Of a stretch of DNA of 64,000 nucleotides, positions 53,558 to 64,000 are shown piece by piece. Positions within the stretch are counted from its first letter, which is position 1. Every line of letters starts with the position of its first letter. The stretch is from Corticium candelabrum (taxonomy: Eukaryota > Porifera > Homoscleromorpha > Homosclerophorida > Plakinidae), in contig NC_085090.1 of assembly GCF_963422355.1 (NCBI RefSeq), positions 8,110,818 through 8,174,817 on the forward strand, in the 5' to 3' direction. The position numbers were made by a program, and so were the translations under genes. The notes under the pieces were generated by a model. The model had not been told where the DNA came from. It saw only the letters and a list, made by a program, of their open reading frames with translations, and made no database searches.

Positions 53558-54420
53558 TTACGCTATAAAATAATGTCGTCTTTTCCGTCTTCTGGAGGCA
53601 CACACTCCTAACAGAAGTACACACATCAACAGTACTACTGCTGCACAAGCTGAAACGATGCCAGCAATTAATTGTGTACCTAGACCAGCATTAGGGCCCA
53701 CAAACGGTAGGACCGTTTGAGTAATAAGAGCACGAGTGCTAGCAACAGCAGTTGTTCTACTACTGTTTGAATAATATGTTCTTAGAGTCGTTCCTGTCGT
53801 TTGCTGCGAACTCACAGACGCTCTACAGCTTGCACTAGTTAGAACAAATATTGTGCTGGACCGAGAAGAAAACACCAGAGTAGTGGCCTGGGTAGATAGC
53901 TTGGAGCCTTTACTAGTTGGAACAACAGTTGTAGATGCTGTAGAAGTCTGAACCGCTCTGGAATGAGAAGAATACAATCTAAAGTAGTGGTTTGGGTAGA
54001 AGGTCTTGAGCTTTTATTAGTTGGACCAACACTTGTAGCAGAGGCGTCGCTCAATAGGGGCCTGGGTGGGCCATGGCCCCCCCAATATTAGTAGGCGTGG
54101 CCGTCTAGACAATTGACAATAGACCATAATCCTAGCGCTGGTCCCCCCCCCAATTTTGGACGTCCAGCGACGCCTCTGCTTGTAGATACTCTATAAGACT
54201 GAACTGTGCTTGAATTAGAAGAATACATTACAGTAGTTGTCTAGATAGATGGATTGGAGCGTTTACTAGTTAGACCAACAGTTGTAGATGCTAAAAAAAG
54301 TCTGAACCGTGCTGGAATGAAAAGAATACAAAGGAGCAGTTATCTGGGTAGAAGGTAGCTTTCTACTCTTGTGTGCATGTGTAGTTGTACTTGTGGACGT
54401 TGGCAAAGCCGTAGAATTGC
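53558..54420 (-). CDS. Ser/Thr-rich single-pass membrane protein, 3' part
   Basis: The open part (53977-53558) gives a Ser/Thr-rich stalk (STASTTVVPTSKGSKLSTQ), then one membrane helix (LIAGIVSACAAVVLLMCVLL) and a short basic tail (RRRKRRHYFIA). This is a type I topology with a mucin-like, probably O-glycosylated stalk. Upstream (to 54420), the stalk sequence continues as about four degenerate repeats of roughly 110 bp with TTGTAGATGCT, GTCTGAACCG and GAATAGAAGAATAC-type blocks. These contain stops and a 140-bp transposon, so the N-terminus is either spliced differently or lost. No signal peptide was found. Family not recognised. Confidence 0.5.
54039..54178. mobile_element. hAT-type MITE, 140 bp
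   Basis: Ends CAGAGGCGTCGCT and AGCGACGCCTCTG form perfect inverted termini of the known hAT form (CAGRGGCG...). CTTGTAG on both sides (54032-54038, 54179-54185) is the target duplication; hAT duplications are normally 8 bp, so one base may have changed. Non-coding, with C-runs inside. Confidence 0.9.
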
Positions 54421-54634
54421 AAGATCGATTTGTCCTGGAGTCTGCACAAATACAACTTGCTCTAGCTATTTACCATTGAAGATTGTAATGTAACAAAAGA
54501 TGCTGACTTGCTGAGCACTTGCTGAAGTCGACACATTTACTAAGACACGAGTCGTATAGCAACGGTTTCGGACACTCGCAGTCGTTACCACAAGATTTGT
54601 TGCATCTTCCAAGTAAAGGATCATGACAAGTGTA

Positions 54635-54840
54635 CGACCGACCTCACATGACGTCTAGGACGACCTCATGGTAGCACTCTGCTGTGCGCAAGGTGTGATC
54701 TTACATGTTGAGCTTGTCCAGTTGCCTCTAATTAGTCATACTATCTGTGTGAACTCTAACGTGTCATCAGTGTCAAAATTACACCGGTAGTATGTACTTC
54801 TATTTACTGAGGTCGGTCCTAGACGTCATGAGGTCGGTCG
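54635..54840. mobile_element. MITE with about 36-bp terminal inverted repeats
   Basis: CGACCGACCTCA...TGACGTCTAGGA at the left mirrors TCCTAGACGTCA...TGAGGTCGGTCG at the right; the left end has an extra CA and lacks one base. 206 bp, no coding capacity. Target duplication unclear. The rest of 54421-55330 shows no gene. Confidence 0.85.
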
Positions 54841-55334
54841 CTAATTAGCGCAAACCCGAGTTTTCTAACCCTAGTGTGAACACGGTTATTGTCTCACAAC
54901 ATATACGTAGCTAATCTAATTAGTATACTATACCACATGCCTAATCTAAATATTGAAACCACACACTAACGTTGCTTGTTTAGTGATCTGCGTGGGTTGC
55001 TAACGGAAACGAGGGCATCTGGTTGACGACATTACGAGTGTTTTTGACTTTGTGTGTGTCACTCTAGCGGTTGCGTCTGTTACTTCAGAAGCAAACAATG
55101 GATTCGATTGTTTGTAAAAGCGTGGGTTTGAATCTAATTGAAACGAAGTGACCGCATGCTTATCAATATACAGTCATTGTGTAGGTGTTTTCCAGCAATT
55201 TCGTTCTATTCGAGACCACGTACAATGGATTCTACTGTTTCGCAAACCGCAGCAGCTGTCGGAACAACTTGTTTGCGAAATTTTGTGTGACTAGAATTAT
55301 AATTAATCGGTACGTCTCTGGTGCAGCACACGCG

Positions 55335-55342
55335 TATATATA
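55335..55342 (+). promoter_or_regulatory. TATA box of the secreted protein gene
   Basis: TATATATA, 62 bases before the start codon at 55404, with GC-rich context on its 5' side. Spacing fits a core promoter with a short leader. Confidence 0.45.
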
Positions 55343-55403
55343 CTCTCGCATTGGAAGCAAAGTTTAGTTTAGTGCTGACCTGCAACTGCAACTCGATCGA
55401 CCG

Positions 55404-56162
55404 GTGGCATCTCTCATTTCTATGGCTACTTTCTCTTGTTTATCGTTGACTGTCACCTGGACTGTCTTTGCTTTACTGTGCAATCTTTGTGTGAATGGGA
55501 ACAACGTATGCGGCGAAGCAGCTCGGTCACAACACAGCAGAGGCACCATCTACGATGCCTACCTGAATCCTGCCGCTATCATCAACAACGCAAATTTTGG
55601 GGAATCGTACAGTCTGAATTCACGTGGAGAACTCGTATTCCAAAATGGGGCACATACTAGAGCTCGTCTCTTTCGTATTCCGTTATCTCGACCAAACAGA
55701 CTGAGCGGCAGTGAGACTCTACTAGTCGACGTCACCTACTCAAACAGAAATCCTATCTCACCAAACGCTGACATGGATACCACGGTCATGCTGACTGATG
55801 GCGTTTCTGCCGTAGGATTTCTAACTGTAGATAAGGACAATTTTGCCACTCAGGCTCCTTTACAGTCATGCGAAGGAACGAGTGGAAAGACAGTGATAAG
55901 ATCTTGCCGTAGTGAAAGTCTCCGAGTTACATCCGATCCAGCGATTGTCCACTCTGTGCGCTTTCGTTTGCCATCGGGACAGCCAGTTTCGGGCAGCATC
56001 AGCGGGTCGTACGACAGAGGAGTTTCCGTTTATCGCAACTATACTGATCCACTCCATTTTGAACGTGGACTCTACCTAGAAATCTACCGAGATGACGTCA
56101 ACGAGCAATTCATATTTTCCTACTTTCGAATTCAAGTACAGGTTGAGAGTCTCGCCTATTAG
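55404..56162 (+). CDS. Secreted protein of unknown family, 252 aa
   Basis: A single exon. The N-terminus is hydrophobic (ISMATFSCLSLTVTWTVFAL, residues 5-24) and followed by CVNGNNVCG, a likely cleaved signal sequence. Met at 55422 is an alternative start. The mature part is rich in beta-type alternation (ELVFQNGAHTRARLFRIPLS, LLVDVTYSNRN, VMLTDGVSAVGFLTVDKD, HSVRFRLPSGQPVSGSISG) and ends ERGLYLEIYRDD...FSYFRIQVQVESLAY. This suggests a beta-sandwich such as a jelly-roll or lectin-like domain. It has two Cys in the middle (LQSCEG, RSCRSE), probably paired. It resembles no family I can name. Codon use and an intact frame support a real gene. Confidence 0.75.
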   Translation: MASLISMATFSCLSLTVTWTVFALLCNLCVNGNNVCGEAARSQHSRGTIYDAYLNPAAIINNANFGESYSLNSRGELVFQNGAHTRARLFRIPLSRPNRLSGSETLLVDVTYSNRNPISPNADMDTTVMLTDGVSAVGFLTVDKDNFATQAPLQSCEGTSGKTVIRSCRSESLRVTSDPAIVHSVRFRLPSGQPVSGSISGSYDRGVSVYRNYTDPLHFERGLYLEIYRDDVNEQFIFSYFRIQVQVESLAY

Positions 56163-57405
56163 AAAAATTTCATAAAATTGTCATGTCTGGAAAAGTGACG
56201 AACACTGTTGACACGCAGATTACGTGATTGACTAGCTTAGCTGTTGTTATTTATTGTAATGCTTGTGTACATCATTGCAAAGTGTATGCGAATGTATGCA
56301 TGCCTGCTTCGTTGAATTTCAGCTTACAATATTTTGGCAACTAAGACTGCATCGCAATTATTGTGTGCTTTGAATTGTCTAACCTTTGACTCAGTGATTT
56401 CACACAAAGTGCCCGTTCATTCAAGTCACTCCCACGTTTGCTGGTCATTGCAAGTTTAGGTCAGTGTTCATCAATATCAAGCTAAATGCACGTGATTTTC
56501 AAATAATAGATTTCCGAAAAATATTAACAGATATACACGTGTCTCAACTATTGCTATGACGCATCGATCGTTTTTCCACAATCTTGTTCTTTCTATTTGG
56601 TGAAAGAAAAATTGGCGACAGACTTTTCATTTTGACGACAAAGACGTGAATTTTAGGCGACAAACGTCTATAGAACTTTGAAGTCGCCAGAAGACTCCTG
56701 ACTCCAGTATAGTGTAGAGTCGCGGTATACTGAGAACGGCTTGGCCACATCAGCAAAATCCAGTCCTGTATACCTAGAAGTGTATACTGTAGACTTATTG
56801 TCGGAAAGGACTTTTAGCGCGCGAGGTATTTATTGACGGACATGTTGCGTGCGCTATTATTTTATCCGTTCAGAAGCCATGCAGTTTCCTGCACGTGTTC
56901 TCTACTGAAAGTAAGGTGTTGGCACGTGCATGCGGTACAGCAGCTGAGATAAATTAGTGAATGTGAGAAAGCTTTGGGTACACTTGCCGGTAACTTACAA
57001 GACTATCGATTGCAATGGAGTCTACCTTCCATGGCAAGACTATCGATTGCAATGCAGTCTAGCTTCCATGCGTTACAGGAGCAACGCTTGCTCTCGTATG
57101 AGTTACGGTCATTGCCAAGACCAAGGTATAACTAAGCCTAGACTAGATCTCTCCTACTAATTTGATGTAACGTATGGTATTTCCTACCAGTTGATCTATG
57201 GCATGTACTAGGTGTGTAGCCTACTCGCGTCTTTTTTCAGAAACATTCGTCATCCTTGCGACGAGGCTCAGAGATCTAAAACGAGTTGGAAGGGGTTGCT
57301 CTTACTGCACACATGTGCGGAACATTACTACAAGAAAGTACCATGTCAACGTACTGTAGTGTGTAACGGTTGAGTTAAATTACGATAAAAGGATATTTGA
57401 AAACT

Positions 57406-57478
<73 letters not shown>

Positions 57479-58264
57479 GCGTCTGTGTGATGACAAGGAG
57501 GCAAGTGTAGCACCACATACAGCATGCACTTTTTGTCTGTCAAGCAATCAGTGCATGTATGAAATGTGTACATCTAGACATGAGTTGCAATGTTTTCCAT
57601 AAACACATTTTCAAAACATTGATTTGGTTGTCGTTCTGTGATAGACTTCCTGTTTGCATCGTAAACTTTCAGTCAGTATCTATTCAAGCCAATCGCTTCT
57701 AGACACATCATTGTGTGATCAATTTTTTATTTCTCTCACTTTCAAGGCAAGGGCATTATATAGAAATCTGTTGGGCATATGTAGTGTCCCCGTGCAGACC
57801 CATAAGCTGCTTTGCCAGCGGAGGTTTAATTCCATAAAAGTGGACTTCTGATGTCACTGTAAAGATTCGTGATTATGATACTAAGGTTATATTAAACTGT
57901 AAATAAATAGGGTATCTATACATATAAAAAGAGGCTGTCTGTGTGCGTGTGTATGTTCGTATGTAAATCAGAATGAAAATAGCATACAACGTTAGACTAA
58001 TTCACTTTAATAACCATTAGCAATATTAATAATTTGCCCGTGCGGAGAACGTGATGATGGGCTAGTCTGTATATATGATACGCACATTGGACGCTTGAGT
58101 GTATATGTAAGGATGTATGTATGTATGTATGTATGTATGTATGTATGCACCGTATTTCTTCGAATAGAGGCCGCTGTCGATTAAAGACCGCCCTCGAATG
58201 TAGGCCGCAGCTGAACAGACATGTTAGAAATACAGGCAACCGTCGAATTCCACGTTCTCTTTTT
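56163..58264. other. Gene-free stretch with simple repeats
   Basis: Includes two 37-bp tandem units at 56998-57070 (CAAGACTATCGATTGCAATG), a (GT)n tract at 57406-57473, and (GTAT)n at 58112-58147. A segment at 57990-58070 (AATTTGCCCGTGCGGAGAAC...GGGCTA) resembles the tail of the Helitron at 63.8 kb. No exon supported. Confidence 0.5.
57406..57473. repeat. (GT)n microsatellite
   Basis: About 34 GT units ending in GTGCGTGTGCG. Confidence 0.97.
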
Positions 58265-59040
58265 GCCCTCAGAACATTTAAAAAAACTTGTCTGAAGTGT
58301 TGAAGCGTATCAGGAATCATGGCCTTCGTTTGAAGGAAGATAAATGTTCATTCTTTCAGTCGTCGGTACAATATCTTGGTCATGTCATCAACAAGGATGG
58401 TATTCGGCCTTCGGAAGAGAAGATAAAAGCCATTCAAGACATGCCGCTTCCTACAAATCAAACTGAATTACGTTCATTTCTAGGAATGGTTACCTATTTT
58501 CTCATTTTTTTCCTAGGCTATCTGATTATACAGTTTCACTTAATTATCTGTTGAGAAAAGACGTGCCTTGGGTTTGGTCCAGTGAAGTTGCAGGCTCTTT
58601 TAACACAATTCGGAAGAAGCTTACCTCACTACCAGTTCTAGCAATGTACAATCAAAATCAACCGTTGTTCCTAGCATGTGATGCTAGTGAAAAAGGACTA
58701 GGAGCTTGTATATCTCAGCCATAACGCTGAGGGACAAGAGCAAGTAATCGAGTATGCTTCCAAGTCTTTAGCGAAAGCTGAAGTAAACTATTCTCAGAGA
58801 GAGAAGGAAGCTTTGTCAATTATTTATAAAATTTAAAAATTTTGACATTATCTTCTGGGACGTCATTTTACTTTAAGAACAGATTATAGACCACTGGTCA
58901 CAATTTTTGACGCTACTAGGATATCAGTTCCTACTAGATCCAGCAGTCGTTTGACTAGGTGGGCTCTCCAGCTATCACAGTACAAGTACGATATCGAAGG
59001 TCGAAGTTGCGAGTGTCAAGTAGTTGCGGTTGTCGAGTGG
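58265..59040 (+). mobile_element. Ty3/gypsy fragment 5: RT end and RNase H
   Basis: Plus strand. GLRLKEDKCSFFQSSVQYLG, then NKDGIRPSEEKIKAIQDMPL and LRSFLGMVTY are the RT C-terminus and connection. After a frameshift come PLFLACDASEKGLGACISQ, QVIEYASKSLAKAEVNYSQ and FTLRTDYRPLVTIF (RNase H). It stops near 59040; no integrase follows. Confidence 0.87.
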
Positions 59041-60018
59041 TTGTGCTTGTCGAATTCACGCATCTCTTGCTAGTCAAACGTATCTCTTGTGTTTTTCTCT
59101 ATACTACAGTATTTCCCGCGCAATTATCCGGTTGCGGCAACCAATTATCCGATTTCGTTTTGCCAACTGCATTTCGCGAATCAGACTCTCACGTTGCGTC
59201 GCTTGTTGTTCAGTGCTTTGAGTCACAGTCGAAACTCTCTCATTCGCAGGCAGATTGTTGTAGCACCGTGGGAAACGCTATGTCACGATCGATCCGGCTG
59301 TATTCGCAACTGAACAGCTCTGCTCTGCCGTCTTTCCTAGCAGATCTTTTCGCAACAACCTCATTGACTTGAGAGGAGGAACCACTGCATCACCGACAGT
59401 AACACTTGTTGCCTCGCGCGTTCATCCGGTTCTGAAGCATCGCCTAGCGAGCTGGAGAATACTCTGAAGTCTGTCGCATGAATGGAGATCTCCTAGCATT
59501 TATTACACGGTACTGAAGCCAAAACGCCACTATTCATGACGATATAAGCTCTACACATGTAACTACGAGCCGAAGACCACACACAAGCGACTCGTGTACG
59601 TGCAACGCCTGGTGTTAGCCTAGAAATTTTGATGTCTTATGTTTTTGCTGCTATGTTATGCATGGAGGCTGCAACCATGGACGTAAAATCTTGCAAGAGT
59701 ACGTGTCACTGCATGTCTACGGCGTGCGAGCATTTGCAGAGGCAGACATCTACTGTAGTCTAGTTATATACTTCTGTTCTGCTCACCTAGCTCAATCTGT
59801 CAGTGACAGCATGACTGTTATTGTGATGGTTCTACTAAAATACTGTAGACATAACATTTACATTAGCGATTAATATGTGTTTGTGATTCACTTGGCACCA
59901 CTAGCTAGTAGGTACAGGTCCCTCACAAACGAGAGACTACATACAGTACTTATACAGACTAGAACATGCACATACACAAACAAACAGACAACAGTACGTA
60001 GTATATATTAAGAATGTT
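59041..60018. other. Unassigned stretch between gypsy 5 and transposase
   Basis: An open frame to 59372 runs on from the gypsy fragment but has no family feature (Ser- and Val-rich). It may be random or a remnant of the retroelement 3' part. No RNA gene seen. Confidence 0.35.
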
Positions 60019-60528
60019 CTACATATCTTCTAATCTTGCTGCTTGTGCAGCTTTGACAGTAAGTACATGATAGAAAGCGTTCAGAGTTGAAGCCCCTGTT
60101 ACTTCTTTGAGTGCGTCAGGACTCAAACGTAGCAGAAGTTGCCGTCTTGCTGTGACAAGAGTTTGACCCTCCATTGCAACAACAGGACCGTGTTCGCTCA
60201 ACTTTCTTTTTATATGAGCCTTTAGACTCTGAAAGCAGTTCTCGATTGGATTGAGGGTGCAGCTGTAGGGAGGAAGACGAACAAGTTTGCAGTCCTCTGG
60301 CATATCTTCACTAACTCTTGCTTCCACACCGCGATGGCATGGGGCATTGTCAAAGACTATGTACCGATTCCGGCCAAGACCAGGTACCATTGGTTCACCA
60401 AAGTCACATTCACGTAAAACTGCCACAGCAGGAGATACATGGGTGTCGCTCACATTGATATATAAGAACGAGCAATGAACTCTCTGTCTGGCATATTCAT
60501 TTCCAGGTACTGACGAAGAGACATGCAT
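60019..60528 (-). pseudogene. Tc1/IS630-type DDE transposase, C-terminal half
   Basis: Minus strand. NRYIVFDNAPCHRGVEARV carries the second catalytic Asp, and LVRLPPYSCTLNPIENCFQS the final Glu, as in DDE_3 (Tc1/mariner-IS630) transposases. An open C-terminal tail follows to 60019. The N-terminal HTH and the first Asp block are missing; upstream text (VHCSFLYINVSDTHVSPA) is preceded by an AG and might be an exon boundary. No TIRs located. Either a truncated relic or the last exon of a longer or domesticated gene. Confidence 0.78.
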
Positions 60529-61203
60529 TGCAAACTAACGAGCAAGTGCATGCCTACGAGTACATCGACTGCACCTATACACACTAGATAGATAGACAAA
60601 TAATTATATTTTAACAGATATGCCAATCCTTGCATGAGGTCGTGCATAAATAAAAAATAAAAAATTACCTAGCATGATTGTCCGTTACAGAATCGTTGTG
60701 ACAAAGTACAAGTTCTTAAACATTACGTGACATAGGGATCGATGTGTGGCGTATAGTACAGCAAGCATGCTATTCCATATCTGGGTGCCTCTATATGGTT
60801 TTTTTAGACAGTCAGACTAAAATCTTGCTAACACGTATACTTTGCATTGATGACCCAGATCTGTAGAAAGCCGAGAGGAGAAGATATGCATGATGCATGC
60901 CTGGAGCCGTTTTATTTTGATGACCATCATGCATATATATCAAACATGACAAAAGATCGAGAATAAGATATGAACTGGGTACGTATAGATCTAATCTAAT
61001 GTAAAAGTGTACTGTACACACGTAGAACAGAGTGTAACGCACAAAGTTTAGCGACTTAATTTTCTATTTTAAATTAATTAATAATTTAAATTTAAATAAT
61101 TTAAATGTAAATTATGTTTACAATTTCTATTTAATAAAACTTGTGTCAAACTTTAATTAAGCGATATATTTTGCACAATAGCATTAAAGTTGATTGTGTT
61201 TAG
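60529..61203. other. AT-rich gene-free stretch
   Basis: Nothing coding recognised. 61060-61200 is almost pure AT with runs of AATTTAAAT. Confidence 0.45.
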
Positions 61204-61610
61204 TTAATTAAGTGATGTTGAAGTTTCAGACATAAGCGAGAGTAGAACACAGCTGACACATCCTTGTTTATCTAAATCAGTATCAAAATCTCCAATGCAA
61301 ATACGCGTATCTCCTATGCGTGGTTGATAGTGCTTCTGTAGTGCGTCGAGCAATTCGTCCAGACTCAGGTCTCGCGGCATTTGCGGACAGACTAGGTTCT
61401 TCAACAAATTGTAAGTTGTAGCTCCGATACATGTAAGAAAACGGCCTTGCCCTTGGTTCCGTCCGTCGAAATGTCATTTGCCACACAGTAGAGTAGAAAC
61501 CTCTCTTTGTAGTCTTCAACACTGTCGATTCCTTCCCGTGTCTATCCGTTGCCATAGCCTCGTCGCCAATTGTAGTGTCTATACCTTTATATGACACGTA
61601 CACACTGATT
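61204..61610 (-). mobile_element. Gypsy-type gag fragment
   Basis: Minus strand, shifting between frames: MATDRHGKESTVLK, then FLTCIGATTYNLLKNLVCPQ and SLDELLDALQKHYQPR. The capsid-type gag sequence of Ty3/gypsy elements is recognisable; nothing of pol follows. Element otherwise missing. Confidence 0.65.
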
Positions 61611-61679
61611 CAGAAACGGAAGATCTATTACTCACGGAACGCTGAACGCAGACTACGCGGACTAAACACAGACTAACTA

Positions 61680-62640
61680 GAGATGTATTGTCTCACAGTA
61701 TATACGTTGCTAATCTAATTAGTATACTATACTAGTAAATGCTTGGTTAGCATTGTGTTAGGCGAGCGATGGTGTTCTGTCTTACTTATTCGCGTAACAA
61801 TGGTTGCGTCGTTATGTAGCAATAATTTCTGTCAAACAAAATGCGGGAACTCAGAAAACAGACTGTCATTTGCTCTTCTTCTGGCGTTGCCTTTCATTCT
61901 TCGTTCACGCTTGGATCTTTACTGAGATATTTGCGTAACAGTGGTCGCGTAGTCACGTGATAATGGTTGCGTAGCAATAATTTCTGTCAAATTAACGCGC
62001 GGAAATTCAAAAAACAGACTTTTCTCTTCTTTTAGCTTTTCCTTTCCATTCCGTTTGTCACGCATCAATGTTATTTCTTTATTAGTCGCGTACGGAAGCA
62101 AAATCGAGGGTCATTTCACTCTTCTCGCCAAAACATTATAATTGAGTCGACCCCTTGAAAAGGGACCCTTGCTTCAATTTATAACGCATGTGTTGCGGAG
62201 TCAAAATTGTACTCATCAGGCATCGTCGCTTTGTCGATCCGTCTTTCCGTTTTGCCATAAATGCATATGACAAGTGCTGACGTACGCATCTATATTTATA
62301 AAGGAAAGTAGGCGCAAGGGCGCAGCCTTTTTGAATTTTTGTTTCGTAATTGCTCGCAAATTGCTATTCCTTTCCGCTCCTCCTTTAGCACATAACCTTC
62401 TCTACTTTCGTAAAGCAGCTGGTGCTCTTTGCAGTGGCCAGTACCCTGTACTTTGCTTTGTGTTGGGGTTTTTTGAAAATTATGACGTCATAAAAAGTTT
62501 GTTCCCTATGCGTTCGCAAACCGCTGCACTTCCTCACTTCTCCTTTAGCATGCGGCCTTTTCTCAGATTGGAATAGCAGCTGGTGACGTTTTCGGTAGTC
62601 TGTGTCCTATAACTAGGCGTTGCTGACGTTCATCTGTACT
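61680..62640. repeat. Diverged tandem repeats before the Helitron
   Basis: 61800-61915 and 61950-62065 share AATAATTTCTGTCAAA, GGAA(C/T)TCA and CTTTTCATTC-type blocks. 62350-62450 and 62513-62605 share TCGCAAA, CTCCTTTAGCA and GCAGCTGGTG blocks with a period of about 162. 61683-61735 (TGTCTCACAGTATATACG...) repeats 54890-54940. Probably the 5' non-coding part of the Helitron and its relatives. Confidence 0.55.
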
Positions 62641-63840
62641 TCTTGTGTCATCCGATGCCTACTCATTGTTGCGTCACCTATTGTGACGTCACAAACACTC
62701 TGCTGTTTTGGATAAAGCGCGACAAAAAGTTGTCATTACAGCAAACCCGCCTGTACACTGTCAAAATGTCTCCCAAAAAGTGCTCTCTGTCTGCTATTTC
62801 GTCGAAGGCAAAGCAACGAAAGTTATCACTGCAACAGGAAAAATATAACGAAGCTACTCGCCGGCTTGACTGACAGCGCCAGCGCAATGCCCCTCGACGA
62901 ATCGCGAAAGCTACTACTAAATTTCTTCTCCAGTCAATGAAAGAGTTAACGATGAGCACCGCTGTCTTTCTCAACACGTGCTTAGCATGCGCGTCAATAA
63001 TCACATACTTCTAAAATATACTTATACCTTCTAACCAAGTTGTCTCCTTTTTGGAACTGTGTCTATGTAGGCAACGCATACCGTCATCAATGCTTATGGA
63101 AAATCATAGTTATACCAATACCACAAACGGTCCTTTGGCGTACAGGTTCGCCTCTATCTTGCATGTCGCCGTCATTTACTAAAGTTTCTATTAGATATCT
63201 TACACTGAAGCCTACTCCTAACAACATTGGCAAAATGAACATCAAGTGCAAACATTGCGAAGCACTGACATGGAAGAAGGAACCACCGGGCATCTGCTGC
63301 AGTGGTGGAAAAGTTTTGTTACCCGCCAAACCCAAACCGCCTACCCCATTGGTCGATCTCCTTTGGACCAATCGGTTGAAGCGCAGCATTTCCTCTCAAA
63401 CACGAGAGCGTATAACTTGGCTTGTCAGTTGACGTCCTTTGGATGCGATAAAATTAAAGCTCGCACCGGTTGGAATCCCTGTTTCAAAGTTCAGGGGCAA
63501 ATTTGTCATTCTATCGGAAGTCTTGCTCCTCCAGAAAATTCTACTGCTAAATTTGCTCAAATTTACGTTGTCGGTGATGTGATGGCCAACATGATCCACG
63601 GACCATGCGGACCACTCAACAAAATTTCGCCTTGCATGGTTGACAACTACTGCTCGAAGCATTTTCCAAAGAACTTCTGTCGTGAAACTCAAGGCTCCAA
63701 TGACGGATAGCCATTTTATTGTTGTCCATGGGTGTCTCCGCTTAGATAACCGAATTTTATTATGCCCCAAGAGTCTAGACGATGGAATTGTGTTAATTAA
63801 CTTAATTAATTGGCCCGGGCGAAGAACGGGCTACATGACT
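62641..63840 (+). mobile_element. Helitron remnant with internal deletion of Rep domain
   Basis: Plus strand. 62641-62870 is a basic N-terminal frame (SKAKQRKLSLQQEKYNEATR). 63200-63360 reads MNIKCKHCEALTWKKEPPG and CCSGGKVLLPAKPKPP, the cysteine motif preceding Helitron Rep. After a frameshift near 63365 come FLSNTRAYNLACQLTS, KVQGQICHSIGSLAPPE and FAQIYVVGD. It then jumps directly to MANMIHGPCGPLNKISPCM and CSKHFPKNFCRET, a block that in complete Helitrons lies after the Rep (HUH) domain. The Rep and helicase domains are therefore missing. The end carries GGCCCGGGCGAAGAACGGGC, a short hairpin, near 63812. Confidence 0.85.
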
Positions 63841-63842
63841 TG

Positions 63843-63847
<5 letters not shown>

Positions 63848-63905
<58 letters not shown>
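63848..63905. repeat. (TA)n microsatellite
   Basis: About 28 TA units just after the Helitron tail hairpin. The last 95 bases of the window hold short self-complementary motifs (CGCTCGCTTCGCTCG) but no gene. Confidence 0.95.
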
Positions 63906-63906
<1 letters not shown>

Positions 63907-64000
63907 CTCGAGCTCAATTGACATGACAAGAGAAACGCTCGCTTCGCTCGTCAATCACATGCGACCCTCATTAGAAGCCTCGCTACGCTCGGCAATGAAA

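Noticed and set aside
59041..59372. Open frame continuing from the gypsy 5 RNase H as an integrase or new gene
   Set aside because: No H-H-C-C or D-D-E motif and biased composition; probably chance.

Overview
The window reads as nuclear DNA of an invertebrate animal. Supporting features are spliced genes with GT-AG introns, animal-type innate-immunity proteins (CARD, DEATH and NB-ARC domains with TPRs), hexose-6-phosphate dehydrogenase, prenylcysteine oxidase, long (CA)n/(TG)n tracts, and retrotransposons of the Ty3/gypsy, DIRS, LINE and Helitron types. The gene set fits an early-branching metazoan such as a sponge or cnidarian, but the sequence alone does not name the species.

Layout. 1-11 kb holds a convergent pair: ELP5 (+, seven exons, complete) and a CARD-DEATH-NB-ARC-TPR receptor gene (-, sixteen exons). 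The receptor's TPRs are almost one per exon, and nearly all its introns are phase 1. 11-15 kb is a decayed Ty3/gypsy element and a tRNA-derived SINE. 15-18.7 kb is a second CARD gene with coiled-coil exons (-) and a pogo-like miniature transposon in an intron. 18.85-21.15 kb is a chimeric duplication: the 3' end of H6PD joined to a piece of the ELP5/receptor locus. 21.4-23 kb is a long inverted repeat. 23-28.8 kb contains two decayed Ty3/gypsy elements (-). 29.4-30.7 kb has coiled-coil exons and a LINE fragment. 31.3-42.3 kb is a DIRS-type tyrosine-recombinase retroelement flanked by two 2.7-kb direct repeats, which also carry gene fragments including receptor TPR exons. 42.8-43.4 kb is a SINE embedded in (TG)n. 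43.5-48.4 kb is a full-length Ty3/gypsy element with both LTRs.

48.7-52.8 kb is the best-preserved host segment: two intronless genes head to head, H6PD (-) and a prenylcysteine oxidase (+), separated by 230 bp. After it come a Ser/Thr-rich single-pass membrane protein (-) hit by a hAT MITE, a secreted 252-aa protein (+) of unknown family, and a mobile-element-rich end: gypsy fragments, a DDE transposase half, and a Helitron remnant that has lost its Rep domain.

How parts relate. ELP5 is a tRNA-wobble-modification factor. H6PD supplies NADPH in the ER lumen and PCYOX is a lysosomal or secreted flavoenzyme; their shared promoter region suggests coordinated expression, though no common pathway is shown. 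The two CARD genes point to an innate-immunity neighbourhood in which exons are copied and scattered. The most informative structural observation is a SINE lying inside a (CA)n tract, for which the 20-kb duplicate provides a natural empty site.
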